A DNA stretch of 64,000 nucleotides from Caballeronia arvi (GTDB taxonomy: Bacteria; Pseudomonadota; Gammaproteobacteria; Burkholderiales; Burkholderiaceae): positions 62,001 through 126,000 of the forward strand of contig NZ_FCOM02000013.1 in NCBI RefSeq assembly GCF_001544695.2. The letters are read 5' to 3'. A program made the translations under genes and the position numbers. Below the pieces are notes generated by a model, which saw only the letters and a list, made by a program, of their open reading frames with translations, was not told the origin of the DNA and searched no databases. Of this stretch, positions 9,692-18,021 are shown one piece after another (the first letter of the stretch is position 1; every line of letters begins with the position of its first letter).

Positions 9692-10378
9692 TCAGGACAG
9701 CACGTCGCCGAAGTCCCCACGCACGCCCGCCGCGACGAGCGCGGGCAGTTCGTCCATGTGTTCCATGATCCGCGTGACGCCGGTTTCGCGCAGCACCTGC
9801 GCGTAGCCGGACGGAATATGGCTCGCGCCGACGAACGCAATCGTCTTCATGCCCGCCGCGCGCGCCGCCGTCAGTCCGGCGACGCTGTCCTCCACGACGA
9901 GGCAGCGCGCCGGATCGATTTCGAGCGTGCGCGCCGCTAGCAGATAGACATCGGGATAAGGCTTCGGCCGCTCGACCTGCTGCGCGCTGAAGACGCGCGC
10001 GCCGACGATCTCGGACAGACCCGCGCGCCGCACCGATGCGCGCACGCGCTCCATGCGGCTGTTCGACACCACCGCGACCGGCAGCCCGCAGCCTTCCAGC
10101 GCGGCGCGCACGCCGGCGATCGGTCCGACCGAGCTCGCGAGCTCGACGGAGACGCGCGCCTCGATCGTATTGACGAAATTCGGCGGCATCGCGATGCCGA
10201 ACTTCGTCTCCAGATGGGCCAGAAAGCGTGAGGTCTGCTGCCCGAAAGCCGTCTTGACGACCGGTTTGAAGTCGATGCCGGGAAACGTCTCGGTGAGGAC
10301 GTCCAGCATCACGCGATCCGCGATGACTTCGCTATCGACGAGCACGCCGTCGCAATCGCAGATGAGATGATCGATCAT
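9692..10378 (-). CDS. HAD-superfamily sugar phosphatase-like hydrolase
   Basis: A 228-residue HAD subfamily IA protein. Motif I is CDCDGVLVDSEV, with the nucleophile D8 and acid/base D10; motif II is VVSNSRMERV; motif III is KPYPDVYLLAA; motif IV is CLVVEDSVAGLTAA. The helical cap (about 20-90) is of the beta-phosphoglucomutase/6-phosphogluconate-phosphatase kind. It should remove phosphate from a small sugar phosphate or act as a house-cleaning phosphatase; the substrate is unknown. Its stop codon lies three bases from the ribB stop on the other strand, so the two genes converge with almost no spacer. Confidence 0.85.
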   Translation of the reverse strand: MIDHLICDCDGVLVDSEVIADRVMLDVLTETFPGIDFKPVVKTAFGQQTSRFLAHLETKFGIAMPPNFVNTIEARVSVELASSVGPIAGVRAALEGCGLPVAVVSNSRMERVRASVRRAGLSEIVGARVFSAQQVERPKPYPDVYLLAARTLEIDPARCLVVEDSVAGLTAARAAGMKTIAFVGASHIPSGYAQVLRETGVTRIMEHMDELPALVAAGVRGDFGDVLS

Positions 10379-10415
10379 GTTGGCTCGGATTACGTTGAGC
10401 CAACATGATAAGCGC

Positions 10416-11594
10416 TCAGCAGGCGTCGGCTGCGTTTATGTCCGAAGTAACGCGCGGCGCATCCAGCCGCGCGGCGAGCCACGTCACGCCGAGCGCGGCG
10501 ACCGCAACCACGGCGGCGGCCCACGGCAGCGCGTCGAGTCCGTGGCCGTGCGTCAGCACCGCGCCGCCGAGCCACGCGCCACCGGCATTGCCCACGTTGA
10601 ATGCGCCGATATTCAGCGTCGACGCAAGATTCGGCGCGTCCTTCGCCTTCTCGACGACGCGCGTCTGCAGCGGCGGCACCGTCGCGAAAGCCGCAATGCC
10701 CCACACGAAAATCGTGACGATCGCGCCGATCTGGCTGTGACTCGTCTTCGCGAACACCGCCATCACGATGGCGAGCGTAAACAGAATGGCCATCAGCGAC
10801 GGCATCAGCGCGCGGTCGGCGAGTCGGCCGCCGATCGTATTGCCGATCGTCAACCCGACGCCGAACAGCACCAGAATCAGCGTGACGGCGCGCGGCGAGA
10901 AGCCGCCGACCTGTTCGAGAATCGGCGCAATGTAAGTGAACACCACGAACACGCCGCCGAAGCCGAGCACCGTCATCGTCAGCGCGAGCCAGACCTGCGG
11001 GTCGCGCAGCACGCGCACTTCCCGGCCGAGGCCGCTCGGCGCTGCGTCATGGCGGTTCGGCACGAGCGCCGTCACGCCGAGCGCGGAGAGCACGCCCAGA
11101 CCAGCGACGATCCAGAAGGTCGCGCGCCAGCCCAACTCCTGTCCGACGAATGTACCGAACGGCACGCCCAGCACGTTCGCGAGCGTGAGCCCGGTGAACA
11201 TCAGCGCGATGGCGCTCGCGCGCTTTTCCGCCGGCACGAGCGACGCGGCCACGACTGCGCCGATGCCGAAGAACGAGCCGTGCGCGAACGAGGTCACGAC
11301 GCGCGCGACCATCAGCAGGCCGTAGCCCGGCGCGACCGCGCACAGCACGTTGCCGACGATGAACACGGCCATCAGCAATTGCAGCGCGAGCTTGCGCGGC
11401 ATCCTGGCGGTCAGCACGGCGAGCAACGGCGCGCCGACCGCGACGCCGAGCGCGTAACCGGTGACGAGCAGGCCCGCCGACGGAATTGACACGGCGAGAT
11501 CGTGCGCGACGTTGGGCAGAAGGCCCATGATGACGAACTCCGTCGTGCCGATGGCAAAGGCGCTGATCGCCAGCGCGAGAAGCGGAAGAGGCAT
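10416..11594 (-). CDS. MFS efflux transporter, DHA1 (AraJ-like) type
   Basis: A 392-residue inner-membrane protein with twelve hydrophobic segments. The start MPLPLLALAISAFAIGTTEFVIMGLLPNVAHDL and the loop GVAVGAPLLAVLTARMPRKLALQLLM are typical of DHA1 drug:H+ antiporters of the AraJ/YdhP group, which carry out sugars or drugs. Motif C-like GSFFGIGAVVAASLV in TM5 supports an antiporter. It is preceded, 18 bp upstream on the same strand, by a VOC-domain gene and both are divergent from a LysR regulator, a layout seen for export or resistance modules. The substrate cannot be deduced. Confidence 0.87.
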   Translation of the reverse strand: MPLPLLALAISAFAIGTTEFVIMGLLPNVAHDLAVSIPSAGLLVTGYALGVAVGAPLLAVLTARMPRKLALQLLMAVFIVGNVLCAVAPGYGLLMVARVVTSFAHGSFFGIGAVVAASLVPAEKRASAIALMFTGLTLANVLGVPFGTFVGQELGWRATFWIVAGLGVLSALGVTALVPNRHDAAPSGLGREVRVLRDPQVWLALTMTVLGFGGVFVVFTYIAPILEQVGGFSPRAVTLILVLFGVGLTIGNTIGGRLADRALMPSLMAILFTLAIVMAVFAKTSHSQIGAIVTIFVWGIAAFATVPPLQTRVVEKAKDAPNLASTLNIGAFNVGNAGGAWLGGAVLTHGHGLDALPWAAAVVAVAALGVTWLAARLDAPRVTSDINAADAC

Positions 11595-11612
11595 GTTGAC
11601 TCCAGATCAGAT

Positions 11613-11990
11613 TCAGAATTGCGCGATCACGAATTCGACGACCACGGCCGGCGCCAGCCGCACGAAAAGCTGACGCTCGCGGGCGAGCGGCACGTCGGCG
11701 AGCCGATACGCGTAGCCGCGGCAGTCGAGACGTTCGAGCAACGCGCGCCACTCGGCTTCATCGTCGATGCGCAGCGCCAGATGATCGATACGCGTCGCGT
11801 TCGGACTGTCCGATGAAGCCGCGACGCCCGTTGCGATCAGATGCACCGCCGGCCGCGCGCCGAGATACAGCCAGTAGCCGCCGACGCCAAACGGCGGCCG
11901 CGGACCGATCCGCATCCCGGCGATATCGACGAAAAAGCGCATGAGCGCATCGCAGTCGGGCGCGACGAGCGTGACATGGTCGAGTTGCAT
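11613..11990 (-). CDS. VOC family protein (glyoxalase/bleomycin-resistance fold)
   Basis: A 125-residue single-domain VOC protein built from two beta-alpha-beta-beta-beta units: MQLDHVTLVAPDCDALMRFFVDIAGMRIG...YWLYLG in the first and IDHLALRIDDEAEWRALLERL...LFVRLAPAVVVEFVIAQF in the second. Possible metal ligands are H5, H80-region (RIDHLAL) and the final E in VVEF. The fold serves glyoxalases, dioxygenases and antibiotic-binding proteins; the function here is open. I use the ATG at 11990, which has GGAGA at a good distance; the longer upstream frame overlaps the LysR gene. It is the first gene of a two-gene unit with the MFS transporter. Confidence 0.82.
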   Translation of the reverse strand: MQLDHVTLVAPDCDALMRFFVDIAGMRIGPRPPFGVGGYWLYLGARPAVHLIATGVAASSDSPNATRIDHLALRIDDEAEWRALLERLDCRGYAYRLADVPLARERQLFVRLAPAVVVEFVIAQF

Positions 11991-12036
11991 GACTTGTCTC
12001 CAGGGACTGAGCGCATTGTCCGGTTGCAGCGCACGA

Positions 12037-12070
12037 TTGAGAATTGGTCTACGCTTTGAATCATTCTCAA
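12037..12070. promoter_or_regulatory. Inverted repeat in the LysR / VOC-MFS divergent promoter
   Basis: Perfect 8-bp arms TTGAGAAT (12037-12044) and ATTCTCAA (12063-12070), 18 bases apart, in the 93-bp gap between the divergent genes and 13 bases from the LysR start. Its position suits a site where the LysR protein represses itself and controls the VOC-MFS unit. TTGAGA reads as a -35-like element on both strands, so the site may overlap both promoters. Confidence 0.5.
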
Positions 12071-12083
12071 GGCGGATTTGAAA

Positions 12084-13073
12084 ATGACGATGGATCGGCT
12101 CGGCGACATGCGTCTTTTCGTGGAAGCGGCGGCGGCAGGCAGCCTTTCGGCGGCGGGGCGCAAGCTCGGGCTGTCGCCGGCGGCGGCGAGCGCGCGCCTC
12201 ATCAAGCTGGAAAAAGCGCTGCACACGCGGCTCTTCGAACGCACGACGCGCCAGTTGCGCGTCACCGACGAAGGCCGCCTGTATCTGCAGCATTGCCGCG
12301 TGGCGCTACAGGCGATCGACGACGCCGAAGCCGCGCTTCAGGCCGGCCAGAACGTCGTGCGCGGCAAGGTGCGCATTTCGGCGACATCGAATTTCGGGCG
12401 CTCGCTGTTGCGCGGCTGGCTCGATGAATTCAGCGCGCTGCATCCGGACGTGCGGTTCGCACTGACGCTGTCCGATTCCGTGTCGAATCTGCTGCAGGAG
12501 GAAATCGATCTCGCGATCCGCTTCGGCGCGCCGCCCGACAGCGGGCTTGCCGCGCGCGCGCTCGCGCCGAATCGCCGGGTGTTGTGCGCGTCGCCGGACT
12601 ATCTCGCGCGCAAAGGCACGCCGGCAACGCCCGCAGAACTCGTCGGGCACGATTTCGTCGTCGTGGTCACGGCGGCCGGGCCGCTCAACGAGCTGAGCTT
12701 CAGGCGCGGCGACGAGCGCTACGCGTACACGATCCCGCTCGCAGACGCCTGGGAAACCAACGACGGCGCGCTGCTGCGCGAGTGGGCGCTGGCGGGACAC
12801 GGCATCGCGCATAAATCGATCTGGGATATCGCCGCCGATGTCCGCGCCGGCACGCTCAGGATGGTGCTGCCCGACTGGTGCACGCACGAGGCCGCGGTCC
12901 ACGCGCTCTTTCACGCGAACCGCTACATGGCGCCGCGCGTGCGCGTGTTGCTGGACTTTCTGGTCGAGCGTTTCCAAAAGACGACGGACGAACTGCTCGG
13001 CGAACTCGCGTATCCGCCGGACAGGCGCGCCACGGCGTCAGGAATGGCTGCCGGCGCTATAATATCGGGCTAA
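12084..13073 (+). CDS. LysR-family transcriptional regulator
   Basis: A 329-residue LysR protein. The N-terminal winged helix-turn-helix is clear: DMRLFVEAAAAGSLSAAGRKLGLSPAAASARLIKLEKALHTRLFERTTRQLRVTDEG. The rest is the two-lobed effector domain (about 95-300), with GKVRISATSNFGRSLLRGWLDEF as its first strand and helix and VSNLLQEEIDLAIRFGAPPDSGL at the hinge. It belongs to the group that lies divergent from small enzymes and MFS exporters. I start at the ATG at 12084; a TTG six bases upstream and an ATG six bases downstream are alternatives. The likely target is the divergent VOC-MFS unit and its own promoter, through the inverted repeat at 12037-12070. Confidence 0.9.
   Translation: MTMDRLGDMRLFVEAAAAGSLSAAGRKLGLSPAAASARLIKLEKALHTRLFERTTRQLRVTDEGRLYLQHCRVALQAIDDAEAALQAGQNVVRGKVRISATSNFGRSLLRGWLDEFSALHPDVRFALTLSDSVSNLLQEEIDLAIRFGAPPDSGLAARALAPNRRVLCASPDYLARKGTPATPAELVGHDFVVVVTAAGPLNELSFRRGDERYAYTIPLADAWETNDGALLREWALAGHGIAHKSIWDIAADVRAGTLRMVLPDWCTHEAAVHALFHANRYMAPRVRVLLDFLVERFQKTTDELLGELAYPPDRRATASGMAAGAIISG
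13058..13063 (+). promoter_or_regulatory. -10 box for the miaB operon
   Basis: A perfect TATAAT inside the last codons of the LysR gene, 110 bp before the miaB start. The -35 region 17 bases upstream (GCGTCA) is a weak match. Confidence 0.45.
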
Positions 13074-13173
13074 ATTGCAGTAAAAAGCGGGCCGTTCAGC
13101 GTAGAAGCGCTCGCGAAACCCTTCAATCTCTTACCAGCGCCCCCAGGTTAACCACTGCGACCGGCGACGATTC

Positions 13174-14544
13174 ATGACCAAGAAAGTTTATGTAAAGACC
13201 TTCGGCTGCCAGATGAACGAGTACGACTCCGACAAAATGGTCGACGTGCTCGGCGCCGCTGAAGGCCTCGTCAAGACGGACACGCCCGAAGACGCGGACG
13301 TCATTCTGTTCAACACGTGCTCGGTGCGCGAAAAGGCCCAGGAGAAAGTGTTCTCCGATCTCGGCCGCGTGCGCGAGCTCAAGGAAGCGAATCCGAATCT
13401 GCTGATCGGCGTCGGCGGTTGCGTCGCGAGCCAGGAAGGCGCGTCGATCGTCGCGCGCGCGCCGTATGTCGATCTCGTATTCGGTCCGCAGACGCTGCAT
13501 CGTCTGCCCGCGATGATCGACCAGCGCCGCGCCACTGGCCGCGCGCAAGTCGACATCTCCTTCCCCGAAATCGAGAAGTTCGATCATCTGCCGCCCGCGC
13601 GTGTCGACGGCCCGAGCGCGTTCGTGTCGATCATGGAAGGCTGCTCGAAATATTGCAGCTATTGCGTCGTGCCGTACACGCGCGGTGAGGAAGTCTCCCG
13701 TCCGCTCGACGACGTGCTCACCGAGATCGCCGGGCTCGCCGATCAGGGCGTGCGCGAAGTCACGTTGCTCGGGCAGAACGTGAACGCCTATCGCGGCGCG
13801 CTGACGCTCGGTTCGAGCGAAATAGCGGATTTCGCGACGCTCATCGAGTACGTCGCGGACGTGCCGGGCATCGAACGCATTCGCTATACGACTTCGCATC
13901 CGAAGGAATTCACGCAGCGTCTCATCGATACCTACGCGAAGGTGCCGAAGCTCGTCTCGCACTTGCACTTGCCGGTGCAGCACGGCTCGGACCGCATCCT
14001 GATGGCGATGAAGCGCGGCTACACCGTGCTCGAATACAAGTCGGTCATTCGCAAATTGCGCGCGATCCGTCCGGATTTGTCGCTGTCGACGGACTTCATC
14101 GTCGGCTTCCCCGGCGAGACGGAAGACGATTTCAACAAGATGATGGTGCTCGTCGACGAGATGCGCTACGACACGAGCTTTTCGTTCATCTACAGCCCGC
14201 GCCCCGGCACGCCCGCCGCGAATCTGCACGACGACACGCCTCGCGAAGTCAAGCTCAAGCGTCTGCAACATTTGCAGGCGACGATCGAGGAAAACGTGCA
14301 GCGTATCAGCGAATCGATGGTCGGAAAAGTCGAACGCATTCTGGTCGAGCGCCCGGCGCGCAAGGACCCGAACGAGCTCGCCGGACGCACGCAGAACAAT
14401 CGCGTCGTCAATTTCCCCGCGCCGGTGGAATCGCACGCGCGTCTGATCGGCCAGATGATCGACGTGAAGATCGTGCATGCGTATCCACATTCGCTGCGCG
14501 GCGAGCTGGTGCTCGTGCCAGAGACGACCGCAGTCGCTAATTGA
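13174..14544 (+). CDS. miaB: tRNA-2-methylthio-N6-dimethylallyladenosine synthase
   Basis: A 456-residue radical-SAM methylthiotransferase that turns i6A37 into ms2i6A37 in tRNAs reading codons that start with U. The UPF0004 domain holds three cluster cysteines (C12 in [12 protein letters not shown]49 in [11 protein letters not shown]83 in GGCVASQEG) and the radical-SAM domain holds C157-x3-C161-x2-C164 in [18 protein letters not shown]-terminal TRAM domain (about 380-445, ending [15 protein letters not shown]) binds RNA. The length is normal. It opens a cluster with phoH and ybeY, a grouping linked to RNA modification and rRNA maturation in proteobacteria. Confidence 0.97.
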   Translation: MTKKVYVKTFGCQMNEYDSDKMVDVLGAAEGLVKTDTPEDADVILFNTCSVREKAQEKVFSDLGRVRELKEANPNLLIGVGGCVASQEGASIVARAPYVDLVFGPQTLHRLPAMIDQRRATGRAQVDISFPEIEKFDHLPPARVDGPSAFVSIMEGCSKYCSYCVVPYTRGEEVSRPLDDVLTEIAGLADQGVREVTLLGQNVNAYRGALTLGSSEIADFATLIEYVADVPGIERIRYTTSHPKEFTQRLIDTYAKVPKLVSHLHLPVQHGSDRILMAMKRGYTVLEYKSVIRKLRAIRPDLSLSTDFIVGFPGETEDDFNKMMVLVDEMRYDTSFSFIYSPRPGTPAANLHDDTPREVKLKRLQHLQATIEENVQRISESMVGKVERILVERPARKDPNELAGRTQNNRVVNFPAPVESHARLIGQMIDVKIVHAYPHSLRGELVLVPETTAVAN

Positions 14545-14556
14545 AGACAGGACACT

Positions 14557-15675
14557 TTGAAGAACGCTCCTACGCAGCATCTGGAATTCACCGCACCGCG
14601 CGAGGACAACGCGCGGCTCGCCAACCTCTGCGGCCCGCTCGATGAAAACCTGCGGCAGATCGAGCAGGCGCTCGACGTGACACTTTCGCGGCGCGGCCAC
14701 AAGATTTCGATTCGTGGCCGTGGCGCGAAAGTCGCACTCGCCGCGCTCGAAAACTTCTACAACCGCGCGCGCGATCCGATTTCCGTCGACGATATTCAGC
14801 TCGCGCTCGTCGAAGCGCGTCATGCGACGCGCCGTGCGCGGGAAGCGCGCGAGGCCAATGGCGAAGAAGGCGAAGCCGATCCGCGTTTTCGCGCCGTCGA
14901 TCCGGATCATCCGTTCGATGAACCGAGCGCCACGATCGATCTCGGCGACGACGAGGATCACGGTCCGAAGCTCTATACGCGCCGCGCCGACTTGCGCGGC
15001 CGCACGCCGGCGCAGCGCGAATATCTGAAGCAGATTCTTCAGCACGATGTGACCTTCGGCATCGGGCCGGCGGGCACGGGCAAGACGTATCTGGCGGTCG
15101 CGTGCGCGGTCGATGCGCTCGAGCGCGATCAGGTGAAGCGCATCGTGCTGACGCGGCCGGCCGTCGAAGCGGGCGAGCGGCTCGGCTTTCTGCCGGGCGA
15201 TCTCGCGCAGAAAGTCGATCCATATCTGAGGCCGCTCTATGACGCGCTCTACGACCTGCTCGGCTTCGACAAGACGGCGAAGATGTTCGAGCGCCAGATG
15301 ATCGAAATCGCTCCGCTCGCGTACATGCGCGGCCGCACGCTGAACCACGCGTTCATCATTCTCGACGAAGCGCAGAACACCACGCCCGAGCAGATGAAGA
15401 TGTTCCTGACGCGTATCGGCTTCGGCTCGAAGGCGGTCGTCACCGGCGACACGACGCAGGTCGACTTGCCGCGCGGCCAGAAGAGCGGGCTCATCGAAGC
15501 GCAGCATGTGTTGTCGGAAGTGCGCGGCATCGCGATCACGCACTTCACGTCGGCGGACGTGGTGCGGCATCCGCTCGTCGCGCGCATCGTCGAGGCTTAC
15601 GATGCGCAGGCGCAGAAAGACGCCGCATTGGCCGAAGCGGCACGTCAGGCGCAACAGGCGCAGCAGAAATCCTGA
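14557..15675 (+). CDS. PhoH-like ATPase
   Basis: A 372-residue PhoH/YbeZ-type protein. An N-terminal RNA-binding-like segment ([27 protein letters not shown], about 28-54) is followed by the P-loop ATPase domain with Walker [13 protein letters not shown] (about 170-181) and Walker [10 protein letters not shown] (about 265-273). YbeZ works with YbeY in 16S rRNA maturation. There is no ATG at the front of this frame: the only start that gives the full conserved N-terminus is a TTG at 14557, with AGGA four bases before it. It begins 12 bases after miaB ends, and its stop codon overlaps the ybeY start by one base (the sequence TGATG), which suggests coupled translation. Confidence 0.93.
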   Translation: MKNAPTQHLEFTAPREDNARLANLCGPLDENLRQIEQALDVTLSRRGHKISIRGRGAKVALAALENFYNRARDPISVDDIQLALVEARHATRRAREAREANGEEGEADPRFRAVDPDHPFDEPSATIDLGDDEDHGPKLYTRRADLRGRTPAQREYLKQILQHDVTFGIGPAGTGKTYLAVACAVDALERDQVKRIVLTRPAVEAGERLGFLPGDLAQKVDPYLRPLYDALYDLLGFDKTAKMFERQMIEIAPLAYMRGRTLNHAFIILDEAQNTTPEQMKMFLTRIGFGSKAVVTGDTTQVDLPRGQKSGLIEAQHVLSEVRGIAITHFTSADVVRHPLVARIVEAYDAQAQKDAALAEAARQAQQAQQKS

Positions 15676-16139
15676 TGACGCCGCGCCTTACCTTGACGAT
15701 GCAGTTTCCCGCAGCGAAGGCGTTCCCGTCGCACAAGGCGATCCTGCCGCGCGCGACGGTCGCGCGCTGGATCAAGGCCGCACTTTTCGCGGATGCTGAG
15801 TTGACGGTGCGTTTCGTCGACGAGACAGAAGGCCGGATGCTCAACCGGACGTATCGGCAGAAGGATTACGCGACGAACGTGCTCACGTTCGCCTATGCGG
15901 AATCCGAAGACGATCCCGTCGCGGGCGACCTGATTCTGTGCTGCCCGGTCGTCGAGCGCGAAGCGGCCGAGCAAGGCAAGCCGCTCGCGGCGCATTACGC
16001 GCATCTGATCGTCCACGGCACGCTGCATGCGCAGGGCTACGACCACGAGGTCGAAAGCGAGGCGCACGAGATGGAATCGATCGAGACGGATATCATGCAG
16101 TCTCTGGGATTTTCCGATCCTTACGTGCCTCTGACCTGA
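15675..16139 (+). CDS. ybeY: Endoribonuclease YbeY, 16S rRNA maturation factor
   Basis: A 154-residue single-domain metallo-endoribonuclease. The zinc site [11 protein letters not shown] gives H114, H118 and H124, the family's hallmark, and the region [14 protein letters not shown] (about 61-74) is the other conserved block. It takes part in maturing the 3' end of 16S rRNA and in ribosome quality control. The ATG overlaps the phoH stop by one base. Confidence 0.95.
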   Translation: MTPRLTLTMQFPAAKAFPSHKAILPRATVARWIKAALFADAELTVRFVDETEGRMLNRTYRQKDYATNVLTFAYAESEDDPVAGDLILCCPVVEREAAEQGKPLAAHYAHLIVHGTLHAQGYDHEVESEAHEMESIETDIMQSLGFSDPYVPLT

Positions 16140-16163
16140 TCCCGGTCCAAAGCCCAACACGCT

Positions 16164-16844
16164 GTGAACGACAAGCTGCCCGACGCCACTCCTCTCACTG
16201 AAAATGCGTCCGCGCCCTGCCCGGACTATCCGCCGGCGCTCGGCGAATCCGCGTTGTGGACGGAGGCCGAACTCGCGGCATCGCGTGAAGCTGCGTTTGC
16301 ACATTGGGACGGCAAGTCGGACGTGTGGCTCTTCGGTTACGGATCGCTGATCTGGAACCCCGGACTGCCGACGGTCGAAGCGGTGCGCGGCAAGGTGCAT
16401 GGCTATCATCGCGGGCTTTATCTGTGGTCGCGCGTGAATCGCGGCACACCGGAACAGCCGGGCCTCGTGCTCGCGCTCGATCGCGGCGGATCGTGCACCG
16501 GCATGGCGTTTCGTCTCGAGGGCGTCGGGGCGACCGAACATCTCGACGTGCTCTGGCGCCGCGAAATGGCGATGGGCTCGTATCGGCCCGCGTGGCTGCC
16601 GTGCACGCTCGCGGACGGACGGCGCGTAGACGCGCTCGCGTTCGTGATGCGGCGGGAAGCGGCGTCTTACACGGGCAAACTCGCCGATCCGATCGTGCGC
16701 ACGGTGCTCGGATGCGCGAGCGGCCGCTACGGCACGACGCTCGATTACGTCAGCCGGACCGTCGAGGCGCTGCGCGAAAGCGGAATGCCGGATCGGGCGC
16801 TGGAGGGGTTGTTGAGGCGGTGTCAGGGGCAGAAGCCGCAGTGA
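16164..16844 (+). CDS. Gamma-glutamylcyclotransferase, ChaC type
   Basis: A 226-residue ChaC-like enzyme expected to cleave glutathione (or another gamma-glutamyl peptide) to 5-oxoproline and the remaining peptide. The substrate loop YGSLIWNPGLP (about 55-65), VHGYHRGLYLWSRVNRGTPEQPGLVLALDRGGSCTGMAFRLE (a beta-barrel core) and DYVSRTVEALRESGMPDRALEGLL near the C-terminus match the family. The start codon appears to be GTG at 16164; there is no clear ribosome-binding site and the next Met is far inside the domain. It follows ybeY by 24 bp and may be read on the same transcript. Confidence 0.88.
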   Translation: MNDKLPDATPLTENASAPCPDYPPALGESALWTEAELAASREAAFAHWDGKSDVWLFGYGSLIWNPGLPTVEAVRGKVHGYHRGLYLWSRVNRGTPEQPGLVLALDRGGSCTGMAFRLEGVGATEHLDVLWRREMAMGSYRPAWLPCTLADGRRVDALAFVMRREAASYTGKLADPIVRTVLGCASGRYGTTLDYVSRTVEALRESGMPDRALEGLLRRCQGQKPQ

Positions 16845-17019
16845 TCCTTCGTGAACCATCGGCCGTTTGGTCAACGCTTGCGGGCGGACACACTCGTCGC
16901 ATATTTATCGGCTAGGATGGGCTCATGACATGCGCGCCGCGCCACGCAGCCCGCCGTTTCCCTTGGTGTATGCTTAACTCTCCGAAAACCCGCGCCCGGT
17001 CACTTCCGGGCGCTCCGCT

Positions 17020-17925
17020 ATGAACGAACCCTATCCCAGTCGACGCCATACCGACAAACCGCAGGAAAAACGCTCGCTTCTCGAACGTTTGACCGATTTC
17101 ATCTCGCACGAGCCCGAATCGCGCGACGAACTTCTCGAAGTGCTTCAGGACGCGCACGAGCGCAACTTGCTCGACGCCGACTCGCTCTCGATGATCGAAG
17201 GCGTCTTCCAGGTGTCCGACCTCAGCGCTCGCGACATCATGATTCCGCGCGCCCAGATGGACGCCATCAATATCGCCGAGACGCCCGCCGAGTTCATCCC
17301 CTTCGTGCTCGAAAAAGCACACTCGCGCTATCCGGTCTACGAAGGCAACCGCGACAACATCATTGGCGTGCTGCTCGCCAAAGACCTGCTGCGCTACTAC
17401 GCCGAAGAGGAATTCGACGTGCGCGGCATGTTGCGCCCCGCCGTCTTCATCCCGGAATCGAAGCGCCTGAACGTGCTGCTGCACGACTTCCGCGTGAATC
17501 GCAATCACATCGCGATCGTCGTCGATGAATACGGCGGCGTCGCGGGCCTCATCACCATCGAGGACGTGCTGGAGCAGATCGTCGGCGACATCGAGGACGA
17601 ATACGACTTCGACGAAGAAGCCGGCAACATCATCGCGACGCCCGACGGCAAGTATCGCGTGCGCGCGTTGACCGGCATCGAACAGTTCAACGAGGAGTTC
17701 GGCGCCGATTTCTCTGACGACGAAGTGGACACCATCGGCGGGCTCGTCACGCATCGCTTCGGGCGCGTGCCGCATCGCGGCGAAAAGGTGCGCATCGACG
17801 AGTTCGTGTTCGAGATCCTGCGCGGCGACGCTCGGCAGATTCACGTTCTCCTCGTGCGGCGCGTGCCGAATCTCGCGCAGCAACATCATCACGCGGGCGA
17901 CGACGAAGACGAACTACGCGACTGA
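17020..17925 (+). CDS. corC: CorC/HlyC-type magnesium and cobalt efflux regulator with CBS domains
   Basis: A 301-residue soluble member of the CorC family. After a short acidic helix (about 15-60) come two CBS motifs: MIPRAQMDAINIAETPAEFIPFVLEKAHSRYPVYEGNRDNIIGVLLAKDLL (about 75-128) and RPAVFIPESKRLNVLLHDFRVNRNHIAIVVDEYGGVAGLITIEDVLEQIVGDIEDEYD (about 134-195). The C-terminal transporter-associated domain ends with DTIGGLVTHRFGRVPHRGEKVRIDEFVFEILRGDARQIH. In proteobacteria this protein is encoded just before lnt, as here, and is tied to divalent cation homeostasis. It has no membrane domain. Confidence 0.9.
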   Translation: MNEPYPSRRHTDKPQEKRSLLERLTDFISHEPESRDELLEVLQDAHERNLLDADSLSMIEGVFQVSDLSARDIMIPRAQMDAINIAETPAEFIPFVLEKAHSRYPVYEGNRDNIIGVLLAKDLLRYYAEEEFDVRGMLRPAVFIPESKRLNVLLHDFRVNRNHIAIVVDEYGGVAGLITIEDVLEQIVGDIEDEYDFDEEAGNIIATPDGKYRVRALTGIEQFNEEFGADFSDDEVDTIGGLVTHRFGRVPHRGEKVRIDEFVFEILRGDARQIHVLLVRRVPNLAQQHHHAGDDEDELRD

Positions 17926-18021
17926 CGCGCACGAGAACGGACGCCGGAATACATCGGTGTCCGTCATGAAGCCTTCGCCCACCTCTGCTTTACTCCGGGT
18001 TTGCCCCGGCGACCGTCATCA

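Noticed and set aside
13123-15654. 843-residue minus-strand frame opposite miaB and phoH
   Set aside because: Covers two well-recognised genes on the other strand and shows no domain.
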